Of a stretch of DNA of 16,123 bases, positions 5,595 to 13,160 are shown piece by piece (positions within the stretch are counted from its first letter, which is position 1; the number at the start of each line of letters is the position of its first letter). The notes below the pieces were generated by a model, which had not been told where the DNA came from, searched no databases, and was given only the letters and a program-made list of their open reading frames with translations. A program made the translations under genes and the position numbers. The stretch is from UBA2233 sp002347965 [NCBI: Nitrospirae bacterium UBA2233] (GTDB lineage Bacteria > UBA2233): contig DDYN01000019.1 of NCBI GenBank assembly GCA_002347965.1, positions 1 through 16,123 on the forward strand, read 5' to 3'.

Positions 5595-8555
5595 ATGCAG
5601 GTCTCGTTGTTCATCGCGCTTACCGGGCTTAGCCTTGTCGGCAACTTGGCCTCCATCGACATCCTGCCGCTTGGGGCCGTTACAATCGTTTTCGGCAGTA
5701 TTCCCGCCCTTATCGCCTTGCGGCTGCTGGGGCTTTGGCCGGCCACGCTGATCGGGGCCGTTTCAGGCACCTACCTGGCGTTCCACTTTGGACAACCGCT
5801 GGATTTCTTCGCCTTCATGCTCGAGCCGCTCATCGTCGGCATGATAGCAAAGCGCTTACAGAGAAGCTTGATCATTCCGGCCGCCCTGTACTGGCTCACG
5901 CTTGGTTCGCTCCTCTCGCTGCTCGTAGGGCCGTTCCCCATATCCGAGCTCGTTTCGGCCTACACGTTTAAGCGGATCCTCAACGGTGTGTTCAATGCCT
6001 CTCTAGCCGACCTTTTGTACCTTACCCTTCCAGCCAAGGTCCAAAGAAAGAGCGCGTTGACCCTCCGGTACACGCTAAGCGAAATTTATTTCGTCGGAGG
6101 GTGCTTCTTTTGGCTCTTACTGATAGGCATCGGCTCTGCCGTAAACCTTCGGGCCGTGGTCAAAGGGATCGAAACGAGGGCGAAATCTCAGCTCGAGGCA
6201 GAGGCCGAGAATCTCGAGTTTCGCTTGGAGTTTCTGAAGCCACGCAGCATCCCGGAAGCCCGGGAGCTTTTGCTTCAGGCGAAAGCGCAAAGGGTCGAGT
6301 TTCAGCTCGAGAATCACTTAGGAAAGGTCTTACTCGAGTCCTTCAAGCCTGATGATCCCATGGCCCCAAGACTGCAAGGTGCAGGGTCGTTTAAGCTCAA
6401 GCCACTCCAGAATGCCGTGTGTATGCTCGTCCCCAACGAGAGCGCGTTAAGGGCCATGGGCAAAAAAGCCTCCTTCCAGTGGGAGAGCTCCTGGTACACC
6501 CTTCGCAAACCACTCAAGACCAAGGAAGGCCTTTCGTTAATCCTTTTTATGCCCAACGCTCCTTTCAGCAACCAGGCCTACCGTGTGTTCCTCTTGTGGA
6601 TGGGGGTCGGAACGCTTATGGCGCTCGGCGGGATACTGTTGTCCTCTTTGGCGGCGAACATGCTGGGCCAACCGCTCGAAAGGCTCTCCGACCTGACTAG
6701 CAAGCCTATTGAAGAGCTGCTCGTCGACTTCGAACCCGCCGGTCCAAAAAGCCGCATCGAGGAGCTAAGGAGGCTTGAGGAGAATTTCTCCATGATGCGT
6801 GGCGCCCTAAAGGGAGCGCTCGAAAGACTCAAGGAGCAGGAGGCACAAAAGGCCTCCAAGGAAAGCGAGGATCGGCTCAAAACGCTCCTGAACGCCCTGC
6901 CTGACCCCATCATCCTAAAAGATGAACGGGCACACTGGCTCGTGGTCAACAAAACCGCGACTGAGCGCTTCAGCCTCGAAGGCGTCGAATGGTACAGAAA
7001 GACCGACGAGGATCTGGCCTTGCTTCTGCCATTTTATGAAACGGCCTTTTTGGAATCCAGGTACGCAGATTCCCGAGCTATAAAGAACGAAACCCTCATC
7101 GCCTACGAAACCGAAATTCTGCATACGGATGGCGTCCAGCGCTCCTACGCCGTTAACAAAATCCCGCTGCTCGACGAGCAGGGCCAGGTGCGGTTCTTAG
7201 TCGATGTGTGGAGAGACGTGACTCGGGAGAAGAAGGCCAAGGAAGAGATCCAAAAACTGCTCAACTACGACCCGACAACTGGGCTTCCAAACCGCATCCT
7301 GCTGCTCGATAGGCTTACCCAAGCGCTCAAGGCCTCGAGCTACGCGGCCGTCGTTCATCTGGACATCGACAAGTTCAAGCGCGTAGTGGACGTGTTCGGG
7401 TTCGATGCGGGCGGGAACCTGCTTAAGGCCGTCGCACAACGCATCAAGGAATCATTGAGGCCTACGGACACGCTTGCAAAACTCCCCGAAGATACGTTCA
7501 TCCTTGTGTTATCAGGCCTAAGGCAGCCGGACGATGCCCAGGTCGTTGTAAAGAAGGTCTTGGATGCCTTCTTCCAACCTTTTCGAGTCGGAGAACAAGA
7601 TGTGCACCTCACGGTAAGCATAGGCTTTGCGCTTTTCCCGACGGACGGGAAGGACTCGGAAACTCTCCTTAAAAACGCGGAGCTTGCGATGTTCCGGGCC
7701 AAAGAGCTGGGCGGCAACACCGCTCAGCGGTTCAGCTCGGACCTCGGGATGCGGATGACTAATTTTCTCATTCTCGAAAACAAGCTTCGGGCCGCCATGA
7801 AAGGAAAAGAGCTCGCGCTATTCTACCAGCCTCAGGTCGCCCTCCAGGAGAAAAAGATCGTCGGGATGGAAGCGCTCATTCGATGGCTTCCCACGCAGGG
7901 CGGCATCGTTTCTCCCGGAGATTTTATCCCAGTAGCCGAACAGAGCGGGCTAATCATCGACATCGGCGAGTGGGTGCTCAAAGAATCGCTGGCCAACCTC
8001 CGCTCTATCAAGAAGGAAGCCGGCCTAAACCACCTCTACGTATCCATCAACCTCTCGCCAAGGCAATTCATGGACGCCAATCTCGTTCGGCTCGTCGAAG
8101 AAGCCCTAACGCATACTAGCCTCGATCCGCACGAGCTCGAGATCGAGATTACAGAATCTACCGCCATGAAAAACCTGGAGTACGCGCTCAAGGTCCTTCA
8201 ATCGCTCAAATCAATGGGCGTGCGGATCGCCTTGGACGACTTCGGCGTGGACTACTCCTCGCTCAGCTACATCCACCGCTTCCCCATCGATACGATTAAG
8301 ATTGACAGAGCCTTCATCGTCCAAATGCTCGATAACTCATCGTCTGCCGCTATCGTCAAGGCAATTATTCAAATTGCCCAGGCGTTGAACCTGAAAGTGA
8401 TCGCAGAAGGCGTAGAAACAGAAGAACAGCTCGACTTTTTGAAGACGCAGGCGTGCTTTGGCGTACAGGGGTATATCTTCAGTAAACCCTTGCCGTTCAA
8501 TGATTTTTTGGAGCTTCTCAAGCACGGGCTGTCCGATCGTCTGATCGCCGGCTAG
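5595..8555 (+). CDS. Membrane-bound PAS-GGDEF-EAL cyclic-di-GMP protein with degenerate GGDEF
   Basis: This 986-residue protein probably degrades c-di-GMP. Residues 1-155 hold several hydrophobic segments (MASE-like sensor). A further membrane segment at about 164-186 leads into an extracytoplasmic domain (187-328), and another spans about 330-352. A HAMP-like/coiled linker (353-420), a PAS domain (424-550), a GGDEF domain (555-725) and an EAL domain (735-980) follow in the cytoplasm. The GGDEF signature is replaced by PEDTF (631-635), so cyclase activity is unlikely. The EAL site looks intact: EAL at 759-761, SINLSPRQF, EIEITES, LDDFGVDYSSL, IKIDRAF and VIAEGVETEEQ. The only obvious change is Gly to Asp in DDFGxGYSSL. 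The start at ATG 5595 has AAGGG (5584-5588) upstream. The degenerate GGDEF may serve as a GTP-binding regulator, as in Caulobacter PdeA-type proteins. The last four bases overlap the stop codon of the convergent gene. The signal sensed is unknown. Confidence 0.95.
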   Translation: MQVSLFIALTGLSLVGNLASIDILPLGAVTIVFGSIPALIALRLLGLWPATLIGAVSGTYLAFHFGQPLDFFAFMLEPLIVGMIAKRLQRSLIIPAALYWLTLGSLLSLLVGPFPISELVSAYTFKRILNGVFNASLADLLYLTLPAKVQRKSALTLRYTLSEIYFVGGCFFWLLLIGIGSAVNLRAVVKGIETRAKSQLEAEAENLEFRLEFLKPRSIPEARELLLQAKAQRVEFQLENHLGKVLLESFKPDDPMAPRLQGAGSFKLKPLQNAVCMLVPNESALRAMGKKASFQWESSWYTLRKPLKTKEGLSLILFMPNAPFSNQAYRVFLLWMGVGTLMALGGILLSSLAANMLGQPLERLSDLTSKPIEELLVDFEPAGPKSRIEELRRLEENFSMMRGALKGALERLKEQEAQKASKESEDRLKTLLNALPDPIILKDERAHWLVVNKTATERFSLEGVEWYRKTDEDLALLLPFYETAFLESRYADSRAIKNETLIAYETEILHTDGVQRSYAVNKIPLLDEQGQVRFLVDVWRDVTREKKAKEEIQKLLNYDPTTGLPNRILLLDRLTQALKASSYAAVVHLDIDKFKRVVDVFGFDAGGNLLKAVAQRIKESLRPTDTLAKLPEDTFILVLSGLRQPDDAQVVVKKVLDAFFQPFRVGEQDVHLTVSIGFALFPTDGKDSETLLKNAELAMFRAKELGGNTAQRFSSDLGMRMTNFLILENKLRAAMKGKELALFYQPQVALQEKKIVGMEALIRWLPTQGGIVSPGDFIPVAEQSGLIIDIGEWVLKESLANLRSIKKEAGLNHLYVSINLSPRQFMDANLVRLVEEALTHTSLDPHELEIEITESTAMKNLEYALKVLQSLKSMGVRIALDDFGVDYSSLSYIHRFPIDTIKIDRAFIVQMLDNSSSAAIVKAIIQIAQALNLKVIAEGVETEEQLDFLKTQACFGVQGYIFSKPLPFNDFLELLKHGLSDRLIAG
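8552..8555. other. Shared CTAG: overlapping stop codons of convergent genes
   Basis: The palindrome CTAG contains the TAG stop of the plus-strand GGDEF-EAL gene (8553-8555) and the TAG stop of the minus-strand deaminase gene (8552-8554). The two genes thus end tail-to-tail with a 4-base overlap and no intergenic room for a terminator. Confidence 0.95.
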
Positions 8556-9898
8556 CCCTTTTTGAGCCTCTCTAGCTCCCTACCTACCCTAGAGGCGGTC
8601 TCCTGCCAGGTATCCAACGCTTCTTCCGTCGGATCGTTCACAAGGCGCCCGTCGAAAACGGCCACCTCACCCGCGAGGATGACCGTGGACACGTGACTCC
8701 CCGTAAGCGTATACACAAGGTGGGCGTAGGGGTCGTGGCAGGGAAAGTCCCTTACCGTATTAATCTCTGCGGCAACGAGGTCCGCCCTCTTGAACGCCTC
8801 TATAGATCCAAGCTGGTCACCCATCCCTAGCGCCTTGGCCGCCTCGGACGTGGCAAGGCCAAGTGTTTCTTTGGCGCCCATCCGGCTTGGGTCTGCATGC
8901 AGCGCCTTCTGGAGCAACGCGGCCGTCTTCATCTCTCGGACCATATCAAGGCTGTCGTTGCTGGCCACGCTGTCCGTCCCGATGCCGACAAGGAGCCCCA
9001 TGTCGCGAAGCTCTGCCACATTGCAAACCCCGGACCCAAGCTTGAGGTTGCTGTTTGGACAGTGAGCCACGCCTGGTCTAGCACGCTCAAGAACTTCTCT
9101 ATCCCCAGCCCCGAGCCATACCATGTGGGCACACAGGACGTTAGAGTCCAAAAACCCTAGCGATTCAAGTCTCTCAAGCGGAGTCTTGCCAAAACGCCGT
9201 AGGCTTTCCTGAAGCTCGCCGCTGGTTTCCTGGACGTGGATGGTGGCCCTTAGGCCGAAACGCTCCTTTAGGGCCCTTAAGGCCTTCAGCGTCCTGTCTG
9301 AGCAGGTGTAGGGAGCATGCGGGGCAAGAATAGGGGTAATGCGCGGATGGCCCGAGTAGCTCTCTATGAACGCCTCGAGCCTTCGAAGACCCGTTTCAGC
9401 GTCTGGGACGCCTGGAGTCGGCATGTCCAGCACGCCAGGGCCCAAAAAGGCCCGAACCCCGAGCCTTTCCGCAGCACGCGCGGCCGCTTCCTCGAAGTAG
9501 TACATGTCTACGAACGTTGTCGTACCGGAAAGCAGCATCTGAACCATACCAAGCAGGCTTGCCGAATACACTAGCTCTTCGGTTACGAGCGCGGCCTCCA
9601 GCGGAAAGACCCGTTCTTTTAGCCACGTCTCCAAAGGAAGGTCGTCTTCGATTCCGCGAAAAAAACCCATCCCAAGGTGCGTGTGCGCGTTGATCAGCCC
9701 TGGAAAAACGATATGGCGGTCTAGCGCGAGGAAACGCTTCGGGTTCCATGCAGCCTCCATACCCTGCTTGTAGGGCTCCACGGATACAATTCTTCCATCA
9801 CGGATGCCGACAAACCCGGGCGTCAGGCACCTGCCGGATGCATTCATCGTCAACACGTGGGAAGCCCTAAGGGCGAGGTCCAAGGGCTCTTGGTTCAT
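8552..9898 (-). CDS. mtaD: 5-methylthioadenosine / S-adenosylhomocysteine deaminase
   Basis: A 448-residue cytoplasmic amidohydrolase that deaminates 5'-methylthioadenosine and S-adenosylhomocysteine to the inosine forms. The metal-binding and catalytic elements are present: PGLINAHTHLGMG (His72, His74), APHAPYTCS (His194), IHVQETSGE (His221, Glu224), CAHMVWL (His258), HCPNSNLKLGSG (His279) and GIGTDSVASNDSLDM (Asp309). The length and these motifs fit MtaD/TM0936-type enzymes better than guanine or cytosine deaminases, although related triazine hydrolases share the fold. Its ATG (9898-9896) overlaps the TGA of the phosphorylase gene by four bases (ATGA), so translation is probably coupled. 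It is the last gene of a seven-gene minus-strand run. No terminator can follow it before the convergent neighbour, so its transcript must run into the antisense of the GGDEF-EAL gene. Confidence 0.9.
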   Translation of the reverse strand: MNQEPLDLALRASHVLTMNASGRCLTPGFVGIRDGRIVSVEPYKQGMEAAWNPKRFLALDRHIVFPGLINAHTHLGMGFFRGIEDDLPLETWLKERVFPLEAALVTEELVYSASLLGMVQMLLSGTTTFVDMYYFEEAAARAAERLGVRAFLGPGVLDMPTPGVPDAETGLRRLEAFIESYSGHPRITPILAPHAPYTCSDRTLKALRALKERFGLRATIHVQETSGELQESLRRFGKTPLERLESLGFLDSNVLCAHMVWLGAGDREVLERARPGVAHCPNSNLKLGSGVCNVAELRDMGLLVGIGTDSVASNDSLDMVREMKTAALLQKALHADPSRMGAKETLGLATSEAAKALGMGDQLGSIEAFKRADLVAAEINTVRDFPCHDPYAHLVYTLTGSHVSTVILAGEVAVFDGRLVNDPTEEALDTWQETASRVGRELERLKKG

Positions 9899-10737
9899 GC
9901 CGCCTTAGCCCCTAGCGAGCCAAGCCAGCGCGTAAGCAGGCTAGAGAGCGCTACTGCGCCCTTCTTGGCCGCCCTTAGGACGTCTTCGTGGGATAGCGGC
10001 TCATCGGCAAGCCCGCAGCCGTAGTTGGTCAGGCAAGAAACCCCGAGGACACTGGCCCCCATCTGCCTTGCAGCAATCGCCTCGAGCACGGTACTCATCC
10101 CCACCGCAGAAGCGCCCATGCCTTGAAGCATCCGAATCTCCGCCGGTGTCTCGAGCGAAGGGCCAAGAAGGCCAGCATAGATGCCCTCGCAAGCTGGAAT
10201 ACCGAGCGCTTGAGCCTGCCCAAGGAACAGCCCACGGAGCAGGGGGTCATACAAGCCATTTAGGTCGAGGAACCGCTCGCCGAAGAAAAGCGCATCAGGG
10301 TTGGCGAGCGGGTTATGGCCAGTTAAGTTGATGTGGTCGGAAAGGGCCATAAAAGAACCGGGCTTACGCTCCAGCTCGAGCGAGCCCGCCGCGTTCGTCA
10401 AAACGACAATCTTTGCCCCCATTCCCACCGCAACGCGGATGGGGTAGACAACCTCTGCCGGACTGTAGCCTTCGTACAGGTGCAGCCGACCCTCAAGCAG
10501 CAAGCAGGGCACGCCCTCCCATAGGGCGGCATGGAGAACGCCCTTATGCCCCTCGACGCTCGGAACGGGAAAATGAGGAATAGCGCTAAACGAAAGCGAA
10601 CGTAGAAACCTTGCCCCTTGAAACGTAGACCCAAGCCCGGAGCCGGCTACGATCGCGACTTTGGGGATTTCGACGCGTTCCTTGATGAAGTGGACGCTTT
10701 GATTGAACCATTTGGGCCAGCCCTCCCTAGGCGCCAT
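9895..10737 (-). CDS. Purine nucleoside phosphorylase, trimeric PNP/MTAP family
   Basis: A 280-residue phosphorylase that splits purine nucleosides with phosphate into base and (methylthio)ribose-1-phosphate in the cytoplasm. Family motifs in order: phosphate-binding GSGLG (32-36), GRLHLYEG (83-90), TNAAGSL (114-120), DHINLTGHNPL, GPSLETPAEIRML (192-204, Glu196) and AVGMSTVLEAIAA (211-223). Asn238 in SCLTNYG aligns with the base-binding Asn243 of mammalian PNP, with Glu196 matching Glu201 at the same spacing; MTAP enzymes carry Asp there. It should therefore prefer 6-oxopurine nucleosides such as inosine, guanosine or methylthioinosine over adenosine. The ATG at 10737 follows a G-rich site (AAGGGGG) and overlaps the end of the upstream gene by 11 bases. 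The stop overlaps the mtaD start. The pairing with MtaD suggests that MTA is deaminated and then phosphorolysed, as described for Pseudomonas aeruginosa methylthioinosine phosphorylase. That substrate is inferred. Confidence 0.9.
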   Translation of the reverse strand: MAPREGWPKWFNQSVHFIKERVEIPKVAIVAGSGLGSTFQGARFLRSLSFSAIPHFPVPSVEGHKGVLHAALWEGVPCLLLEGRLHLYEGYSPAEVVYPIRVAVGMGAKIVVLTNAAGSLELERKPGSFMALSDHINLTGHNPLANPDALFFGERFLDLNGLYDPLLRGLFLGQAQALGIPACEGIYAGLLGPSLETPAEIRMLQGMGASAVGMSTVLEAIAARQMGASVLGVSCLTNYGCGLADEPLSHEDVLRAAKKGAVALSSLLTRWLGSLGAKAA

Positions 10738-11593
10738 CGCCGCCCCCTTGGTCGCCTAAAGGCGTATCTGCCCGTTCGATGGCTTTGTTGGCCGGAATGT
10801 AGCGGTATCCCTTCAGCCTTCCAGAAACGAACGCATCTGCAGAATTTAAAACCGAAAGGTTTTCTGTAAGGAGCGGCAATAAGGGGCTGCCCGAGGGTAA
10901 ACTGCTTGCAACACGCTGCAAGTCACCCAGCGCCTGGCGTAGGACCACGCCCGAGAGGTAGACAAGCTCCCAGGCATAATCGTCGTTCACTTTGGGGTCA
11001 TTCAGCGCGGGCGCACCGTAGTTTTCCAGAGTGAACGACCGGCGAAAATCCTTCCATGCCGCCTCGTCGCACAAAAAGCGCGAAGCGGGGTTTAGCTCGC
11101 ACGTAGATACTTCACCCGTCTCTACCCCTAGGACAGATGCAAGCGCGTAGAGCCTTTGCATAAGGACCGAGAGTTGATCATCAAGCGCCACAAAAAACCA
11201 GTAATCTTCCACGCCCGGGCTCGAGCGGCCCTCGAGCTTGCCAACTATCCCTGGGAGTTGCTCCAATAGAGTCCTGTCCCAGGCGTTCGCGTGTGCAATC
11301 CCTTGGGCAATCTGGTCCAAGGCTTCTTGTTGTTCGGGTGGGGGCGTACCCTGGGTTTGAGCCTCAGCCGCAGGGTTGCCCCCAACTCCCAACAACCCAT
11401 CGCTTTGGCCGAGCAAGACTTCGATGGTTTGCGAGCTCTGGCCGAACGCCCCCTGGAACGTCGCCCCCGACTCTTGCAGGCCGCCATCGAGAGGACCGAG
11501 GGATGCCTGGGCAAAGGCCATGGATGCCAGGAGCGAAATTGCCGGAATTCCTGGGAGAACCCGCTTAGAGCCCTTTCGGAAACGATGACCCAT
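10727..11593 (-). CDS. Secreted protein of unknown function (288 aa)
   Basis: I do not recognise a family. The 288-residue product begins with a basic stretch and a hydrophobic core, with a clear signal-peptidase site at AFA-QA (residue 28). The mature part opens with a Gly/Ser/Gln-rich region (29-90) ending in a PPPEQQE segment. A mostly helical domain follows (about 90-265) with two cysteines (165 and 175) that could be joined. There is no lipobox, haem motif or membrane segment beyond the signal. The start at ATG 11593 has only a weak ribosome site (GAAAGG, 10 bases away). It lies 33 bases after the preceding secreted-protein gene, and its last 11 bases overlap the phosphorylase gene. The C-N-P-C arrangement (CELNPASRFLC) resembles CTSNPRPVDC in the neighbour, so the two could be distant paralogues. 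It is probably periplasmic. Confidence 0.78.
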   Translation of the reverse strand: MGHRFRKGSKRVLPGIPAISLLASMAFAQASLGPLDGGLQESGATFQGAFGQSSQTIEVLLGQSDGLLGVGGNPAAEAQTQGTPPPEQQEALDQIAQGIAHANAWDRTLLEQLPGIVGKLEGRSSPGVEDYWFFVALDDQLSVLMQRLYALASVLGVETGEVSTCELNPASRFLCDEAAWKDFRRSFTLENYGAPALNDPKVNDDYAWELVYLSGVVLRQALGDLQRVASSLPSGSPLLPLLTENLSVLNSADAFVSGRLKGYRYIPANKAIERADTPLGDQGGGDGA

Positions 11594-11626
11594 GCTTAAT
11601 TAGCCTTTCTTTAGGGTTACTGGCCG

Positions 11627-12235
11627 TCAGTCGCTAACACCCGGCCTTCCTGGCCTTCCAACGTCTGTATACTCGAACAGGAGGTCCGAGATGTCCGTCC
11701 AGTTCTTCATGAGCGTTTCCATCGCCTGAAGGAGCGTTTGCCGCGTAGAAGCGTCGACTGTGGCCTTGTCGACGTTTTGTTCGAGCAGCAGCCTCCGGTC
11801 CCGGTACCTGCCGATGCTCGAGCGCGCGAACCTATACAGACAATCCACCGGCCTTGGGTTGCTCGTGCATGGCGCTATAGCATCGTCCCTTGCAGGGGGC
11901 TCGAGCCCCGCAGCCACGAGCGCCGCTTCAATCGTCGCCGTGTTCACCCTTAGGATATCCAGGCAGGCATTAACGACCATTTGGAAATTAGGGTCGAAGT
12001 TTGGGTCGATCGAGGGCCTAAGGTCAGGATCGGAATAGACCCGGCTAAGCCATACAAACCCCCAGTAGGCACCCTGCTCATTCTGGACGTCCTGGTTTAA
12101 GTAGCCCACGTACGTCGGCCATGGGACAGAGACGGGGGTCGTCTCGAGGCCAAGCGTTTGCATCCCGAAGGCCCGGACCCCAAACACAACAAGAAATAGC
12201 ACCCCAAAAACAATCTCTTTGCCCTTTTTCCGCAT
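11627..12235 (-). CDS. Secreted protein of unknown function (202 aa)
   Basis: A 202-residue unknown protein with a signal peptide (basic MRKKGK, hydrophobic 8-20, probable cut after RAFG at residue 24). The mature chain is mainly helical, with three cysteines (91, 123, 132). The last two bracket an SNPRPVD segment and are followed by an Arg-rich stretch (RFARSSIGRYRDRR). Translation signals are excellent: a full AAGGAGGT (12239-12246) lies just before the ATG and overlaps the stop of the DUF4388 gene, so expression of the two is linked. Together with the downstream 288-residue protein it forms a pair of exported proteins inside an operon of cytoplasmic enzymes. No catalytic motif is visible. 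Confidence 0.8.
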   Translation of the reverse strand: MRKKGKEIVFGVLFLVVFGVRAFGMQTLGLETTPVSVPWPTYVGYLNQDVQNEQGAYWGFVWLSRVYSDPDLRPSIDPNFDPNFQMVVNACLDILRVNTATIEAALVAAGLEPPARDDAIAPCTSNPRPVDCLYRFARSSIGRYRDRRLLLEQNVDKATVDASTRQTLLQAMETLMKNWTDISDLLFEYTDVGRPGRPGVSD

Positions 12236-12244
12236 GCGACCTCC

Positions 12245-13123
12245 TTAGTCGTTGGCCCCTTCTAAGGCAAGCCTTGCGTAGTAATTTTGGTAGCGCTTGA
12301 TGTCGTCCGGAACCTCTCCCCCCTCTTGAGGCCTTAAGAAAGGCGCTTCGGGGCGCTTGGCCCTCCACACGTTGCAGCCGTGCTCTAAAAACTCCAGGAA
12401 AAACTGGGGGTCTCGGAGGTTGGCTAACGTTTTTTCCGGCCCGGGAACAACCGCTCCTTCTTTAAAGAGCTCAAACGCGGCCCTTAGGACGGAGAACTCC
12501 GCCTGAGGTATCGAAACCATCATCTCGACCAACGAAAGCCCTTCCTTGGCAGCAAGGAGAATGCGCCGCTTGAAGGGATCATCGGCGACACGAGCGGGAT
12601 CGACTCGAAATGTAACAAACGGAGAGGGTAGCATGCTGCGGATCACCAAAGCCTCGTCCATCCTTCTGGCACCTTCAAGCAGAAGATAGTCTAGGGTAAA
12701 GGGGAGGTCGTGCAGGTGCTCGAACGCTTTGATCTCTGAATAAAACACAAAACGTCCTGTTTCCCAAAAGAACATATCGAAAACAACCGTATCCGCCTGG
12801 AGAATCAAAAGGTAGTAGAGCTCTTCTTTGCTGAGCACCCCGAGGTCCACCAGCGCCTTGCCTAGCCGCACCCCCCGCTTACCGGAGGACGCGAGCGCTT
12901 CTTTGAGCCTTGGAGGGTCGGCAAGCCTCTTTCGAACCAGGATTGAACCAAGACGTTCCCACTCAAGGTTGGAAGTGGCGGCGATCAGGCGCTTCTTTTC
13001 GAACGTGAAGAGCTTTTCGGCCTTTCCTTCGCGAACGACAAGCGTCCCCGTCCTTCCAGCCATGGATATCCAGCCGAGCAATTCACCAAACGACATTTCC
13101 TCGAGTGACCCTCTAAGCGCCAT
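12245..13123 (-). CDS. DUF4388 (PatA N-terminal-like) regulatory protein
   Basis: The 292-residue product opens with a DUF4388-type domain (residues 1-150): GSLEEMSFGELLGWISMAGRTGTLVV, then FTFEKKRLIAATSNLEWERLGSILVRK, a segment with GVRLGKALVDLGVLSKEELYYLLILQ, and FWETGRFVFY. DUF4388/PatA-N domains are found in response-regulator-type and gliding or pilus-associated proteins of Myxococcota, Desulfobacterota and Cyanobacteria; their biochemical role is poorly known. The C-terminal half (150-292) holds a helical region (RRILLAAKEGLSLVEMM, a winged-helix-like pattern often following DUF4388) and a tail. No receiver domain is fused. The start at 13123 fits the family N terminus but lacks a convincing ribosome site. 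The stop TAA merges with the ribosome site of the next gene. It is probably cytoplasmic and regulatory or scaffolding; its target may be the secreted pair next to it. Confidence 0.85.
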   Translation of the reverse strand: MALRGSLEEMSFGELLGWISMAGRTGTLVVREGKAEKLFTFEKKRLIAATSNLEWERLGSILVRKRLADPPRLKEALASSGKRGVRLGKALVDLGVLSKEELYYLLILQADTVVFDMFFWETGRFVFYSEIKAFEHLHDLPFTLDYLLLEGARRMDEALVIRSMLPSPFVTFRVDPARVADDPFKRRILLAAKEGLSLVEMMVSIPQAEFSVLRAAFELFKEGAVVPGPEKTLANLRDPQFFLEFLEHGCNVWRAKRPEAPFLRPQEGGEVPDDIKRYQNYYARLALEGAND

Positions 13124-13131
13124 ACGAGGGA

Positions 13132-13160
13132 AGCTTAGACGATCTTAGAGTCATTTTCAA
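13132..13160 (-). promoter_or_regulatory. Possible internal promoter before the DUF4388 gene
   Basis: On the minus strand TTGAAA (13160-13155) and TAAGCT (13137-13132) are 17 bases apart. The -35 is near consensus and the -10 is weak (three of six). The predicted transcript start (about 13125) falls two or three bases before the ATG at 13123, which would make a nearly leaderless message. That would fit the missing ribosome site. Confidence 0.3.

Noticed and set aside
5471-5770. 100-codon N-terminal extension of the mltB-like gene
   Set aside because: It runs through the divergent promoter region and the 5' end of the GGDEF-EAL gene, and would bury the signal peptide. ATG 5470 has a strong ribosome site.
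6578-6952. Ser-rich 124-codon open frame on the minus strand within the GGDEF-EAL gene
   Set aside because: The Ser/Arg/Leu-rich translation reflects the codon use of the opposite strand; there is no start signal or motif.
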